In this document: piece by piece, positions 52,446 through 60,995 of the stretch
Layout: each line of letters begins with the position of its first letter
How positions within the stretch are numbered: position 1 is the first letter of the stretch
NCBI GenBank assembly: GCA_963799105.1
Contig: CAWCVR010000004.1
Coordinates: forward strand, 1-64,000
Length of the DNA: 64,000 bases
From: CAWCVR01 sp963799105
GTDB taxonomy: Bacteria > Acidobacteriota > Terriglobia > Bryobacterales > Bryobacteraceae
Direction: 5' to 3'
The notes under the pieces: model-generated
Told to the model about the DNA's origin: nothing
What the model saw: the letters and a program-made list of their open reading frames with translations, nothing else
The model's database searches: none
Translations under genes and position numbers: made by a program

Positions 52446-53113
52446 CGCCGAATTATCGCATGGATGGGGCCCCCGCCCGGCGAGCGATGCGGGGCGGTTC
52501 GTCAACCCGCGGCCCCGCCCTGGGGGCGCGCGAATCGGCCCGGCGAACGGATCTCGCCCCTACGAGCATCCCACTTGGTCCGGTTGCGGCCCCGCCCGCG
52601 GGGCACGCGAATCGGCCCACTGCCACTGCGGCAACCAACCGCCGTTGGGCGGCTTCTGTGCATCCACCAGAAGGCGGGATGCCATCCCGCCGCAGGTTGC
52701 CAACCACACCTGTCCAAATTAGGTTTTGGCCAAAACTAATTTGGACAGCAAAATGCCGGCGATTCGGGCAAGCCGCCGGTGATAATGCTTTGAAAGGGCT
52801 GCCAGAGGGTTGTTCGAGCCTGTTTTGTCAGAGAAGCGGTGCGCCGATGACCCGGTCGGAATTTGGACAGCATCGGAACGAACCAGCCAACCTGCTCTTC
52901 GAGTCTGGCGGCCTGGTATGTGGAATCAAGGGCTTAGCCTGTCCAAATGCGGCGGTTCCGCGCCAATTTGGACAGCAGTGGTTTTCAACCTGCGGCCCCG
53001 CCCAGGGGGCACCCGCAATCGGCCCGATGACGGCTTTGTACAAGCGCCAGCAGGCGGGTTACAAACCTGCCCCGCATAACACCAGCGAATCTACCTCCAT
53101 GTCGCACACCCCC
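52446..53113. repeat. Gene-free 668-bp block of repeats
   Basis: It contains two family B modules at 52499-52630 (GCGGCCCCGCCC and GCGAATCGGCCC), another at 52653-52705, and a full one at 52983-53085. In between lie a near-perfect palindrome (52711-52747) and three more copies of the motif AATTTGGACA or its complement (52860, 52940, 52965). I see no protein-like frame. The stretch ends at the alpha/beta hydrolase stop. Confidence 0.7.
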
Positions 53114-54064
53114 CTACGGGTGCGACCGGAACCACTCGACCACCTTGCGAACATACTCCTCCGGGCACGCGCTTACCGCGGATACGTGGACTGCGCCGGG
53201 CACCAGCCAGAGACTCGTCGCCTGGGGATTCAGCGCGTGCAGCGTCTGGGACTGGCGCGGAGGGATGTTGACGTTGCCGGTGCCGTGGATCAGGAGGATT
53301 GGAACGCGGGTCGCGCCGATGGCCGCGGCGGGCGAAGCTTGCCTGAGGTCCACGCCGTAGCGCAAGCGCACGTAGAGGAAGCCGGTCTGGGCGACCGGCC
53401 AGGAAGCCCAGCGCCCCAACCCGGAGATGTGCTCCAGGCGGCAATAGGCGACATCCTGGAAGGTCGTAAACGGGCACTCCGCGACCACCGCGCGGAAGCG
53501 CGGCTCGCGGGTCAGGGATTCGATCAGAATCGCCGCGCCCATGGATTCTCCCAGGCCGTAGAGGCGTTCGATGGGAAGCGTGCGGAAGAGCCCGGTAGCC
53601 CAGGCGTGGATGTCGGAGGCTTCGCGGATGCCATAGGTGGGCATGTCGCCGCCGCTAGCGCCGTGGCCGCGGCTGTCGGGCGCCAGCACGGTGAACCCCG
53701 CCTGGAGCAGAAATTGCGCGTGGTAGAGGACGCCGCGGCGCGTGTCGCCGACCCCGTGCAGCAGAATGACCGCCGAGCCGTTGGGCTGGCGCGGCGTGAA
53801 CAGCCAGGCGCTGAGCGGCGCGCCATCGGCGGCGGTGATGCGCGCGGATTGCCAGGTGGCGGAGGCGGCCTCGGCGACCCGGGCGGCGTCGGCGGGGTCC
53901 GGTTGGGGACGCACCCAGATGTGCACAGCGCCCTCGGCGATGAAGACCGCCAGCAGCGTCATGACGACGACGATTCCGATCAAGCCCGCGATGACCAGCC
54001 GCCTGGCGATCCGCACAATGGAACTTACGATAACCCGCCGCCCATCGTTCCGCGAGTGCGTCAT
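53114..54064 (-). CDS. Membrane-anchored alpha/beta-hydrolase
   Basis: The protein has 316 residues. An N-terminal membrane helix (LVIAGLIGIVVVMTLLAVFI) anchors an alpha/beta-hydrolase: oxyanion-hole region VILLHGVGDTRRG, nucleophile elbow YGLGESMGAAI (G-x-S-x-G), Asp in ILLIHGTGN region and His in VPGAVHVSAVS. It resembles the YqkD/BAAT-like group with unknown substrate. Its ATG (54064) is only 9 bp from the divergent start of the next gene at 54074. Confidence 0.8.
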   Translation of the reverse strand: MTHSRNDGRRVIVSSIVRIARRLVIAGLIGIVVVMTLLAVFIAEGAVHIWVRPQPDPADAARVAEAASATWQSARITAADGAPLSAWLFTPRQPNGSAVILLHGVGDTRRGVLYHAQFLLQAGFTVLAPDSRGHGASGGDMPTYGIREASDIHAWATGLFRTLPIERLYGLGESMGAAILIESLTREPRFRAVVAECPFTTFQDVAYCRLEHISGLGRWASWPVAQTGFLYVRLRYGVDLRQASPAAAIGATRVPILLIHGTGNVNIPPRQSQTLHALNPQATSLWLVPGAVHVSAVSACPEEYVRKVVEWFRSHP

Positions 54065-54073
54065 AATCTGTTT

Positions 54074-55143
54074 ATGAGAGACCGCCCGGCGTTGCCGGCC
54101 GCTTTGGCGATTCTCCTCGCCGCTTTCCCGCTGGCCGCCGCCACGAACACGGTGGACGAGGCGGTCCGCCTTGTCCGGGATGCCCTCCAACAGCGACAGG
54201 GCGACGGCGATCTGGCGCGGGCGCTGCATCGGCTCAACCTGGGCCTGAAGCTGGACAACCGCACCGCCGAAGAGCTGGAGAGCCTGGCTCCGGGGCCGGA
54301 ATCGATCGCCGAACTGGAGAGGCTGCGGGAGCTTTCGCGCGGCAAGCCGCTGCCCAAGGCGCCCCGGAGTTTGCGTCGCCGCCCGCGCCCACGATGGGCG
54401 AGCTGCGGGACGTTCTCGGTCAGGCGCGCCGCAAGGCGTTCGACTACACCGCCAGCCTGCCGGATTTTATCTGCACCGAAACCGTGCGCCGCTACGAAGA
54501 AAACCTCTCGTGGGGCCGTTCGACAGCCTTGGATACGCTAACGCTGCAGTTGACCTACTTCGAACACCAGGAGAAGTACAAGCTGACGGCGGTGAATGGC
54601 CGCGATACCCGTCTGAGCTACGAGCGGGTGGGCGGGGCGTGGTCGAGGGGCGAATTCGGAAGCATGCTGCTTGACGTGTTCTCGCCCGCCTCTCATACCG
54701 AGTTCAAATGGTCCAACTGGACCACGCTGCGGCATCGGGTGGCCTGCGTCCTGTCCTTCCAGATCGATGCCAGGCACTCCAGGTACCACCTCAGTGTGTT
54801 GCCGGAACGCTCTCCCGGCGCTTCCGCCATCGTAGGTGAGCATGGGCTGGTCTACATCGATCGTGAAACCAAGAATGTGCTGCGGATGGACAGCGAGGCC
54901 GACTCGATTCCCTCGAGCTTTCCCCTGGCGGCAAACTCCCGCGCGCTGGACTACGGATTGGCCGAAGTGGGCGGGCGCGGCTTTCTGCTTCCCCTCCGCG
55001 CGGAAGTGCGGATGACGCTCCGGAGCCGCCCACTGCAGGAGCGCAACGAGCTGGACTTCGGCGACTATCGCAAGTTCACGGGCGAATCCAAGATCTCGTT
55101 CGGAGACTCCGTCGATGAGAAACCGGGTCCCGCGGAGAAGTAG
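54074..55143 (+). CDS. Exported protein of unknown function, paralogue 1 (frameshifted)
   Basis: After a signal peptide (LPAALAILLAAFPLAAA) the sequence reads NTVDEAVRLVRDALQQRQGD and LDNRTAEELESLAPGPESIAELERL. At the C run 54362-54365 the frame slips and continues in the next frame as MGELRDVLGQARRKAFDYTASLPDFICTE to the end at 55143. Residue-by-residue similarity with paralogue 2 shows the break is a single indel. Segments such as FGSMLLDVFSP, WSNWTTLRHR and EHGLVYIDRETK are shared. I know no family function. The last 29 bp overlap paralogue 2. Confidence 0.75.
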
Positions 55144-56197
55144 CACCGGCGCCGGCCGCGCGACGCTGCCTCTCGCCCTGGCGATTCTCACCGCCGCTCT
55201 CCCGTTGGCCGCGGCCACGAACACGGTCGACGACGTGGTCCGCGCGGTCCGCGATGCCATCCAGGAGCAACAGAGCGACGGCGAGCTGGCGCGGGCGCTG
55301 CGGCGGCTGGGCCTCAAAGTACGGCTGGACAATCGCACGGCCGAAGAGCTGGAGAGCGCGGCTCCGGGGCCCAAATCGATCGCCGAACTCGAGAGGCTGC
55401 GCGAGATTACCCGCGACATGCCGCTGCCCGCGGTGCTGCCGTGGTTCGATTCTCCACCGGCGCCCAAGCCGGACGAACTTCGTGGTGCGATCGAGGAGGC
55501 GCGCGGCCGAGCGCTCGCCTACACCGCCAGCCTGCCGGATTTCATTTGTAACGAGAGCGTCCGCCGCTACGAGTCCACGACCGGGAAGGGAAACTGGGCG
55601 CTGAAAGATACGCTCACGCTCCAGTTGACCTATTTCGGCCACCTGGAGAGTTACAAGCTCACGGCGATGAACGGCCACAAAACCGAGTTGACTTACGAGG
55701 CTGCGGGCGGGGTGATGTCGAAGGGCGAATTCGGGAGCATGCTGCTGGAGGTATTCTCGCCCGGCTCCCGGACCGTCTTCGGATGGTCCAACTGGACCAC
55801 GCTGCTGCATCGGCCGGCCTACGTCCTCTCCTTCAGCATAGCGCCCTGGAACTCGCGCTATTTCCTGATGGTGGGACAATACGGCCAGGGCAGCGTTTCC
55901 ACCGTGGCGGGCGAGCATGGGCTGGTCTACATCGATCGCGAGACCAAAGAGGTCCTGCGGTTGGACTGCGAGGCCGACTCGCTTCCGGACAGCTTTCCGG
56001 TGGTGGCCGCCAGCCGGGTGCTGGATTACGGGCGGATCGATGTGGGCGGGCGCAGCTTTCTGCTTCCCCTCCGCGCGGGCGTGCGCATGATTTCCCGGGA
56101 CAACCACCCGCTGTCGCGCAACGAGGTGGAGTTCACCGGATATCGCAAATTCACCGGCGAATCCAGCATCTCGTTCGGGGACGCGGAGCAGCGGTAG
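55115..56197 (+). CDS. Exported protein of unknown function, paralogue 2 (intact)
   Basis: The protein has 360 residues. A signal peptide (TLPLALAILTAALPLAAA) is followed by a helical region (VVRAVRDAIQEQQSDGELAR) and a long beta-rich domain: SLPDFICNESVRRYES, DTLTLQLTYFGHLESYKLTAMNG, GEHGLVYIDRETKEVLRL, SFLLPLRAGVRM, EFTGYRKFTGESS. The layout resembles the LolA-like/outer-membrane-sorting beta folds of acidobacterial 'hypothetical' proteins, but I cannot name a family. It is a tandem duplicate of the preceding gene. Confidence 0.75.
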   Translation: MRNRVPRRSSTGAGRATLPLALAILTAALPLAAATNTVDDVVRAVRDAIQEQQSDGELARALRRLGLKVRLDNRTAEELESAAPGPKSIAELERLREITRDMPLPAVLPWFDSPPAPKPDELRGAIEEARGRALAYTASLPDFICNESVRRYESTTGKGNWALKDTLTLQLTYFGHLESYKLTAMNGHKTELTYEAAGGVMSKGEFGSMLLEVFSPGSRTVFGWSNWTTLLHRPAYVLSFSIAPWNSRYFLMVGQYGQGSVSTVAGEHGLVYIDRETKEVLRLDCEADSLPDSFPVVAASRVLDYGRIDVGGRSFLLPLRAGVRMISRDNHPLSRNEVEFTGYRKFTGESSISFGDAEQR

Positions 56198-56317
56198 GGC
56201 GAACCCCCCGGTCCGCGCGGGAGGCCCCCGTCCCGCTCTTTGGTCGCAGGATCGATCGCCGGTAACCGACAAGAAGCCGGCCAGGGGGCCGGCTGCGGAC
56301 CAGGGGGTCCGCCCCAC
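56196..56317. repeat. Dispersed MITE-like repeat family A, copy 4
   Basis: It begins at the stop codon of paralogue 2 with a diverged left end (TAGGGCGAACCCCCC) and ends AGGGGGTCCGCCCCAC. It is 86 bp upstream of gyrA. Confidence 0.75.
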
Positions 56318-56403
56318 GCGAAGAAAGAGCGAAGACCGGAACCTCTTCACTTGCCATTAAATTCTTGGTAAAATAGGTACTTACCCCCAATCGAGGAGAT
56401 ACC

Positions 56404-58969
56404 TTGGCAGATCAGGAAAACCCGCCGCAAGGTCCGCCCGCGGGCGCCCCTCCACCGCCCCCCGGCGGGTCGCTTCCGCTCCCCGGAACGCCCGGCGGAG
56501 ACGGCAACAAGAACCTCATCCCGACCAACATCGAAGACGAGATGAAGCGCAGTTACCTGGACTACGCCATGAGCGTGATCGTGGGGCGCGCGCTGCCGGA
56601 CATCCGCGACGGGCTGAAGCCGGTGCATCGCCGGATTCTGTACGCCATGCAGCAGATGGGGCTGGCCCCCAACAAGGCGACGCGCAAGTGCGCCCGAATC
56701 GTCGGCGACGTCATGGGCAAGTACCACCCGCACGGCGACCTGGCGGTTTACGATGCCCTGGTGCGCATGGCGCAGGGTTTCTCCTTGCGCTATCCGCTGG
56801 TGGCGGGGCAGGGGAACTTCGGTTCCGTGGACGGCGATCCGCCGGCGGCGCAGCGGTACACGGAAGCGCGTCTTTCGTGGATCGCCACCACGCTGCTGGA
56901 GGATCTGGACAAGGAAACCGTCGATTTCCGCCCGAATTACGACGACAGCGAAGTGGAGCCGGAAGTTCTGCCGGCGCGAATTCCCAACCTGCTGCTGAAC
57001 GGGTCGGCCGGTATCGCGGTGGGCATGGCGACCAACATTCCACCGCACAACCTGAAGGAAGTCGTGGAAGCCGCCATTTTCCTGGTGCAGCATCCCACGG
57101 CGCAGCTTCCGCAGATCCTGGAATTCGTGCAAGGCCCCGATTTCCCCACGGGCGGCTACATTCTGGGACGCCAGGGCATTCTGGACATGTACACGCGGGG
57201 CCGCGGGCAGCTCAAGATCCGCGCCAAGGCGGCCATCGAGCGCGTGGGCAAGGACAAGGAGCAGATCGTCGTCACCGAGATGCCGTACCAGGTGAACAAG
57301 GCGAAGCTGGTGGAGCAGATCGCCGCGGCGGTGAACGAGAAGCGCATCGAGGGCATTGCCGACGTGCTGGACCACAGCGACCGCGACGGCATGCGCATGG
57401 TGGTGGAGCTGAAGCGCGGCGAGCAGGCCGAGGTGGTGCTCAACAACCTGTACAAGCACACGCAGATGCAGGTGGGGTTCGGCGTGATCATGCTGTCCAT
57501 CGTCAACGGCCAGCCGCGCGAGCTGGGCCTGGTGGACATGCTGAAGTACTTCATCGACCACCGCGTCGATGTGGTCCGCCGCCGCACGGAGTTCGAACTG
57601 CGCAAGGCGCGGGACCGCGAGCACCTGTTGCTGGGCTTCCAGAAAGCGCTCGACAACCTCGACGAAGTCATCCGCATCATCCGCGCGGCCAGACAGCCGA
57701 AGGATGCGCGCGACGGCCTGATCGCGCGATTCCAGTTTTCCGAGAAGCAGGCGCAGGCCATCATCGAGCTGCAGTTGCAGCGGCTCACCGGCATGGAGCA
57801 GCAGAAGATCCTCGACGAACTGGCGGAGATTCAGCGGCGCATCGCCGGGTACCTGGAGATCCTGGGTTCGGACAAGGTTCTGCGCGACGTCATCGTCAAG
57901 GAACTGCGCGAGGTCGAGAAGGACTACGGCGACGAGCGGCGCACCCAGATCATCGAGGACACCGGCGAAATCCGGCTGGAAGACCTGGTGGCCGTGGAAG
58001 ACGTGGCCATCACGGTAACGCGCGGCGGCTATCTCAAGCGCACCTCGGTGGACACGTATCGCCGCCAGACGCGCGGCGGCAAGGGCCGCATCGGCATGGG
58101 CACGCGCGCCGAGGATTTCGTGGAGCACCTCATCGTGGCCTCCACCCACAGCTACCTGCTGTTCTTCACCACGCGCGGGCGGGTCTACTGGTTGAAGGCC
58201 TACGAGATCCCCGACGCCTCCACTACCGGCAAGGGCAAGCACATCTCGAATCTCATCAACCTGCAGCCGGACGAGACTGTGAAGGCGTTCCTGGCGGTGA
58301 AGGACTTGAACGTGCACGACCAGTTCGTGGTGATGGTGACCCGGCACGGCGTCATCAAGAAATCGGAGCTGGCGGAGTTCGACAATCCCCATGTCGCGCG
58401 GCATTATCGCGGTGTCGCTGGACGAGGGCGACGAGCTGATCGGCGCCATGATCACCCACGGCGACAACTACATGTTCCTGGGCTCGCGCCTGGGCCAGGC
58501 CATCCGCTTCTCCGAGGCGCAGGTGCGGGCCATGGGCCGCCAGGCGCGCGGCGTCCGCGGCATGGATCTGGCGGTGGGCGACTACCTGGTGGGCATGGAG
58601 GTGGTCGAGCGGGAAGGGCTGATTCTCTCGATCGCCGAGAACGGCTACGGCAAACGCACGCCGCTCGAGAATTACCGGTTGACGGCGCGCGGCGGCAAGG
58701 GCGTCATCAACATGAAGACCACCCGCAAGACCGGCGACGTGGTGGCGATACTTTCGGTGATGGAAGATTCCGATCTGATGATCGTGAGCCAGAACGGCAA
58801 GATCATCCGCATCGAATCCTCGACCATCCGGCAGGTGGGCCGGTCTACGCAGGGAGTGCGCCTGGTGAGCCTGGAGGAGGGCGACAAGGTGGCGGCGGCG
58901 TCGGTGATTCCGGATGCCGGGAACGGAAACGGCGACGGCCCCGCGCAGGAAGACCTGCCACTCCAGTAA
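56404..58969 (+). CDS. gyrA: DNA gyrase subunit A, one apparent frameshift
   Basis: With one base removed from the C run 58387-58390 the protein is about 855 residues and continues EFDNPMSRGIIAVSLDEGDE, as in all GyrA. The catalytic Tyr is Y152 in AAQRYTEARLS; the winged helix and tower (DGLKPVHRRILYAMQQMGL) precede it. The C-terminal pinwheel blades follow, with the GyrA-box RQTRGGKGR. The residue aligned with E. coli S83 is Leu (L113 in HPHGDLAVYD), while D87 is kept. The start is TTG 56404 with GAGGAG 7 bp upstream. Because gyrA is essential, the indel is probably a sequencing error. Confidence 0.95.
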
Positions 58970-58980
58970 ACTGGTAGTCG

Positions 58981-59859
58981 ATGGCCGCGCTTGTGGAACT
59001 CTCCAATCCGTCGCGCCTGCAAGAGAAGCAGGAGCGTCTCTTTTCGCTGCTCGGCGGCATGGGCCGGGTGATCGTGGCATTTTCCGGCGGTACCGACTCG
59101 GCCTACTTGGCGTGGGCCGCCAATCACGTGCTGGGCGCGGGTTCGCTCGCCATGACGGCCGATTCGGCGACCCTTCCGGAATCGCACAAACGCGACGCCG
59201 AAGCCTTCGTGGCGCGGTTCGGGATCGCGCACGAGTACGTCCGCACGCTCGAGTTCGAGAACCCCGACTACGTGAAGAACGATCCCAACCGCTGCTTCCA
59301 TTGCAAGGACGAACTCTTCACGCGGCTGGAGCAGGCGGCCCGCGAGCGGGGGTTCGAGCACATCGTCTATGGCGTGAACCTCGACGACCTGGGCGATTAC
59401 CGTCCGGGACAGAACGCCGCCCGGCAGCACCGGGTGGCCGCGCCGCTGGCGGAGGCCCGCATGACCAAGGCGGACATCCGCGAGTTGTCGCGCCTGGCGG
59501 GCCTGCCCACGTGGGACCGTCCGGCTTCGGCCTGTCTAAGCTCGCGAATTCCCTACGGCACGCCGGTCACCGTGGAGACGGTGAAGACGGTGGAGACCGG
59601 CGAGGAACGCATTAAGGAACTCGGGTTTCGCCAGTTCCGCGTGCGCTATCACGGCGAGATGGTGCGTATCGAGATTGCGCCGGATGAATTGCCGCGGGCG
59701 CTTACGGTGGAGATGGCGCGGCGGTTCACGGAAGTCTTCAAGGGCCTGGGCTTCCGCTACGTGACGCTCGACCTGGAGGGCTACCGGCAGGGCTCGCTCA
59801 ACGAAGTCTTGAGCGAGGCCGTACGCGAAGGGGCGGCGTCCGGCGGCGCCGAGCGCTAG
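58981..59859 (+). CDS. larE: LarE-type ATP-dependent sulfur transferase
   Basis: The protein has 292 residues. The PP-loop is SGGTDS (35-40); MTADSATLPESHKRDAEAF, NRCFHCKDELF and GVNLDDLGDYRPG are family signatures. The Cys in ASACLSSRIPYGTPV is at the position of the sacrificial Cys176 of Lactobacillus LarE. The enzyme supplies sulfur for the nickel-pincer cofactor of lactate racemase and related enzymes, but larA, larB and larC are not in the window. It starts 11 bp after gyrA. Confidence 0.9.
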   Translation: MAALVELSNPSRLQEKQERLFSLLGGMGRVIVAFSGGTDSAYLAWAANHVLGAGSLAMTADSATLPESHKRDAEAFVARFGIAHEYVRTLEFENPDYVKNDPNRCFHCKDELFTRLEQAARERGFEHIVYGVNLDDLGDYRPGQNAARQHRVAAPLAEARMTKADIRELSRLAGLPTWDRPASACLSSRIPYGTPVTVETVKTVETGEERIKELGFRQFRVRYHGEMVRIEIAPDELPRALTVEMARRFTEVFKGLGFRYVTLDLEGYRQGSLNEVLSEAVREGAASGGAER

Positions 59860-59900
59860 AACTCCTCGTCGCCGGTGTGCTTCTTCTTCGCCCCGCGGGA
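59856..59900 (-). pseudogene. C-terminal relic of a small membrane protein
   Basis: Read leftward, SRGAKKKHTGDEEF and a TAG resemble the end of the small protein at 60100 (LRRRAKKKKTEEDEF), and the DNA matches it over CTAGAACTC plus a TTCTTCTTCG tract. No membrane segment remains. It overlaps the larE stop by three bases. Confidence 0.45.
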
Positions 59901-60099
59901 CCAGCGCGTTCGTGAACTGCGCGGCCGGGAAGGGGATCTACTTGAGGATCTCCGCAAGAAAGCTCCGGATGGCGGCGTAGAATCCCTCCGGAGGTTCCAA
60001 CCATGCAAACGAACGCCCGGCGACGCCCGCGGCTTCGTTCGGAGCCAGGGCCGTGAGGGAGTGGTTCCCCGTGCGGGCGGACATCGCACGGTCGAAGAC

Positions 60100-60213
60100 C
60101 TAGAACTCGTCTTCTTCGGTCTTCTTCTTTTTCGCCCGGCGGCGAAGCACGATGATGACGAGGACGATCACCAGCAGAATCCCGGAAACCACCCTCACGG
60201 TCGTATCGGTCAT
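60100..60213 (-). CDS. 37-residue single-span membrane protein
   Basis: The frame reads MTDTTVRVVSGILLVIVLVI then IVLRRRAKKKKTEEDEF. One hydrophobic helix (about residues 8-25) is followed by a positively charged cluster and an acidic end, so the tail should be cytoplasmic. TATACT (about 60222-60227) lies 8 nt before the ATG, so the message may be leaderless. I know no family; such short proteins often modulate larger membrane complexes. The stop lies in a 17-bp sequence shared with the yggX stop. Confidence 0.55.
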   Translation of the reverse strand: MTDTTVRVVSGILLVIVLVIIVLRRRAKKKKTEEDEF

Positions 60214-60541
60214 AGCATCGGAGTATAAAACATTTCACACGCGTTGCGCCACCGGGAGCGCGGCGGGAGCGCGGCGGGAGCGCGGCGTCCGGCGCTGGGC
60301 GGGATTTGCGCGATCTTCGGAAGGCGGGTAGGCGGGGTACCGTTTGGGTCCGCCGCGGGTGGACAACCTGTCGCCATGGGCCTGCGGCCCACGGAAGGCA
60401 ATGATAACCCGGTTGGGATGCGCGCGACCGCTCCCTCACGGTCGTGGCTGCGAACGGAGCCGCGCGCGTGAGCGAGCGGCCCGGCGTTCTCAACGGTGCC
60501 CCGCATCGCCGCGCACCCGGAATGCTCCGCGATGCGGGCGG
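60214..60541. repeat. Gene-free stretch with tandem and dispersed repeats
   Basis: It contains three exact 11-bp tandem units, GGGAGCGCGGC (60254-60286), and a family C copy (60423-60485, with CCGCTCCCTCACGGTCGTGG and GCGTGAGCGAGCGGCC). No convincing protein frame is seen on either strand. Confidence 0.65.
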
Positions 60542-60985
60542 CTACCGGCTGAAGCTCTGTTCCCGCGCCGCCCGCTGCGCCAGTTCGTCGCAGCGATTGT
60601 TATCGGCGTGGTTGGCGTGGCCCTTGGTCCACTCCCACTCGACGGCATGGCGGCCGGCAGCCTCGTCCAGCGCCTTCCACAGATCCTGGTTGATCACCGG
60701 CTTCTTGGCCGATGTCAGCCAGCCCTTCTTTTTCCAGCCGTGAATCCAGACCGTGATGCCGTTCTTCACGTACTCGGAATCGGTCACCACACCGACTTCA
60801 CACCGCTCCTTCAGAGCGCGCAACGCCTCGATGGCCGCCGTCAGCTCCATGCGATTGTTGGTGGTCTCTTTCTCCGAGCCCCAGAGTTCCTTGGCCTGGT
60901 TGTTGTAGCGCAGCACCGCTGCCCAACCGCCCGGGCCGGGATTCCCCAGGCACGAGCCATCCGTGATTATCTTGACTTTCTTCAT
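60542..60985 (-). CDS. rnhA: Ribonuclease HI
   Basis: The 147-residue enzyme cleaves RNA in RNA-DNA hybrids. The four metal-binding carboxylates are D9 (IITDGSCLGNPGPGG), E47 (NNRMELTA), D69 (VVTDSEYVK) and D133 (NNRCDELAQ), and the His loop WEWTKGHANH is intact. Length and spacing are as in E. coli RNase HI. It lies 10 bp behind dusB, so the two are probably co-transcribed. Confidence 0.96.
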   Translation of the reverse strand: MKKVKIITDGSCLGNPGPGGWAAVLRYNNQAKELWGSEKETTNNRMELTAAIEALRALKERCEVGVVTDSEYVKNGITVWIHGWKKKGWLTSAKKPVINQDLWKALDEAAGRHAVEWEWTKGHANHADNNRCDELAQRAAREQSFSR

Positions 60986-60995
60986 CCGATGTCAT

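Noticed and set aside
56347..58467. 706-codon open frame opposite gyrA
   Set aside because: Antisense shadow caused by high third-position GC; leucine/histidine/valine-rich without domains.
60254..60286. 11-bp tandem repeats as an origin or iteron array
   Set aside because: Only three very GC-rich units with no AT-rich region or DnaA boxes nearby; more likely replication slippage.
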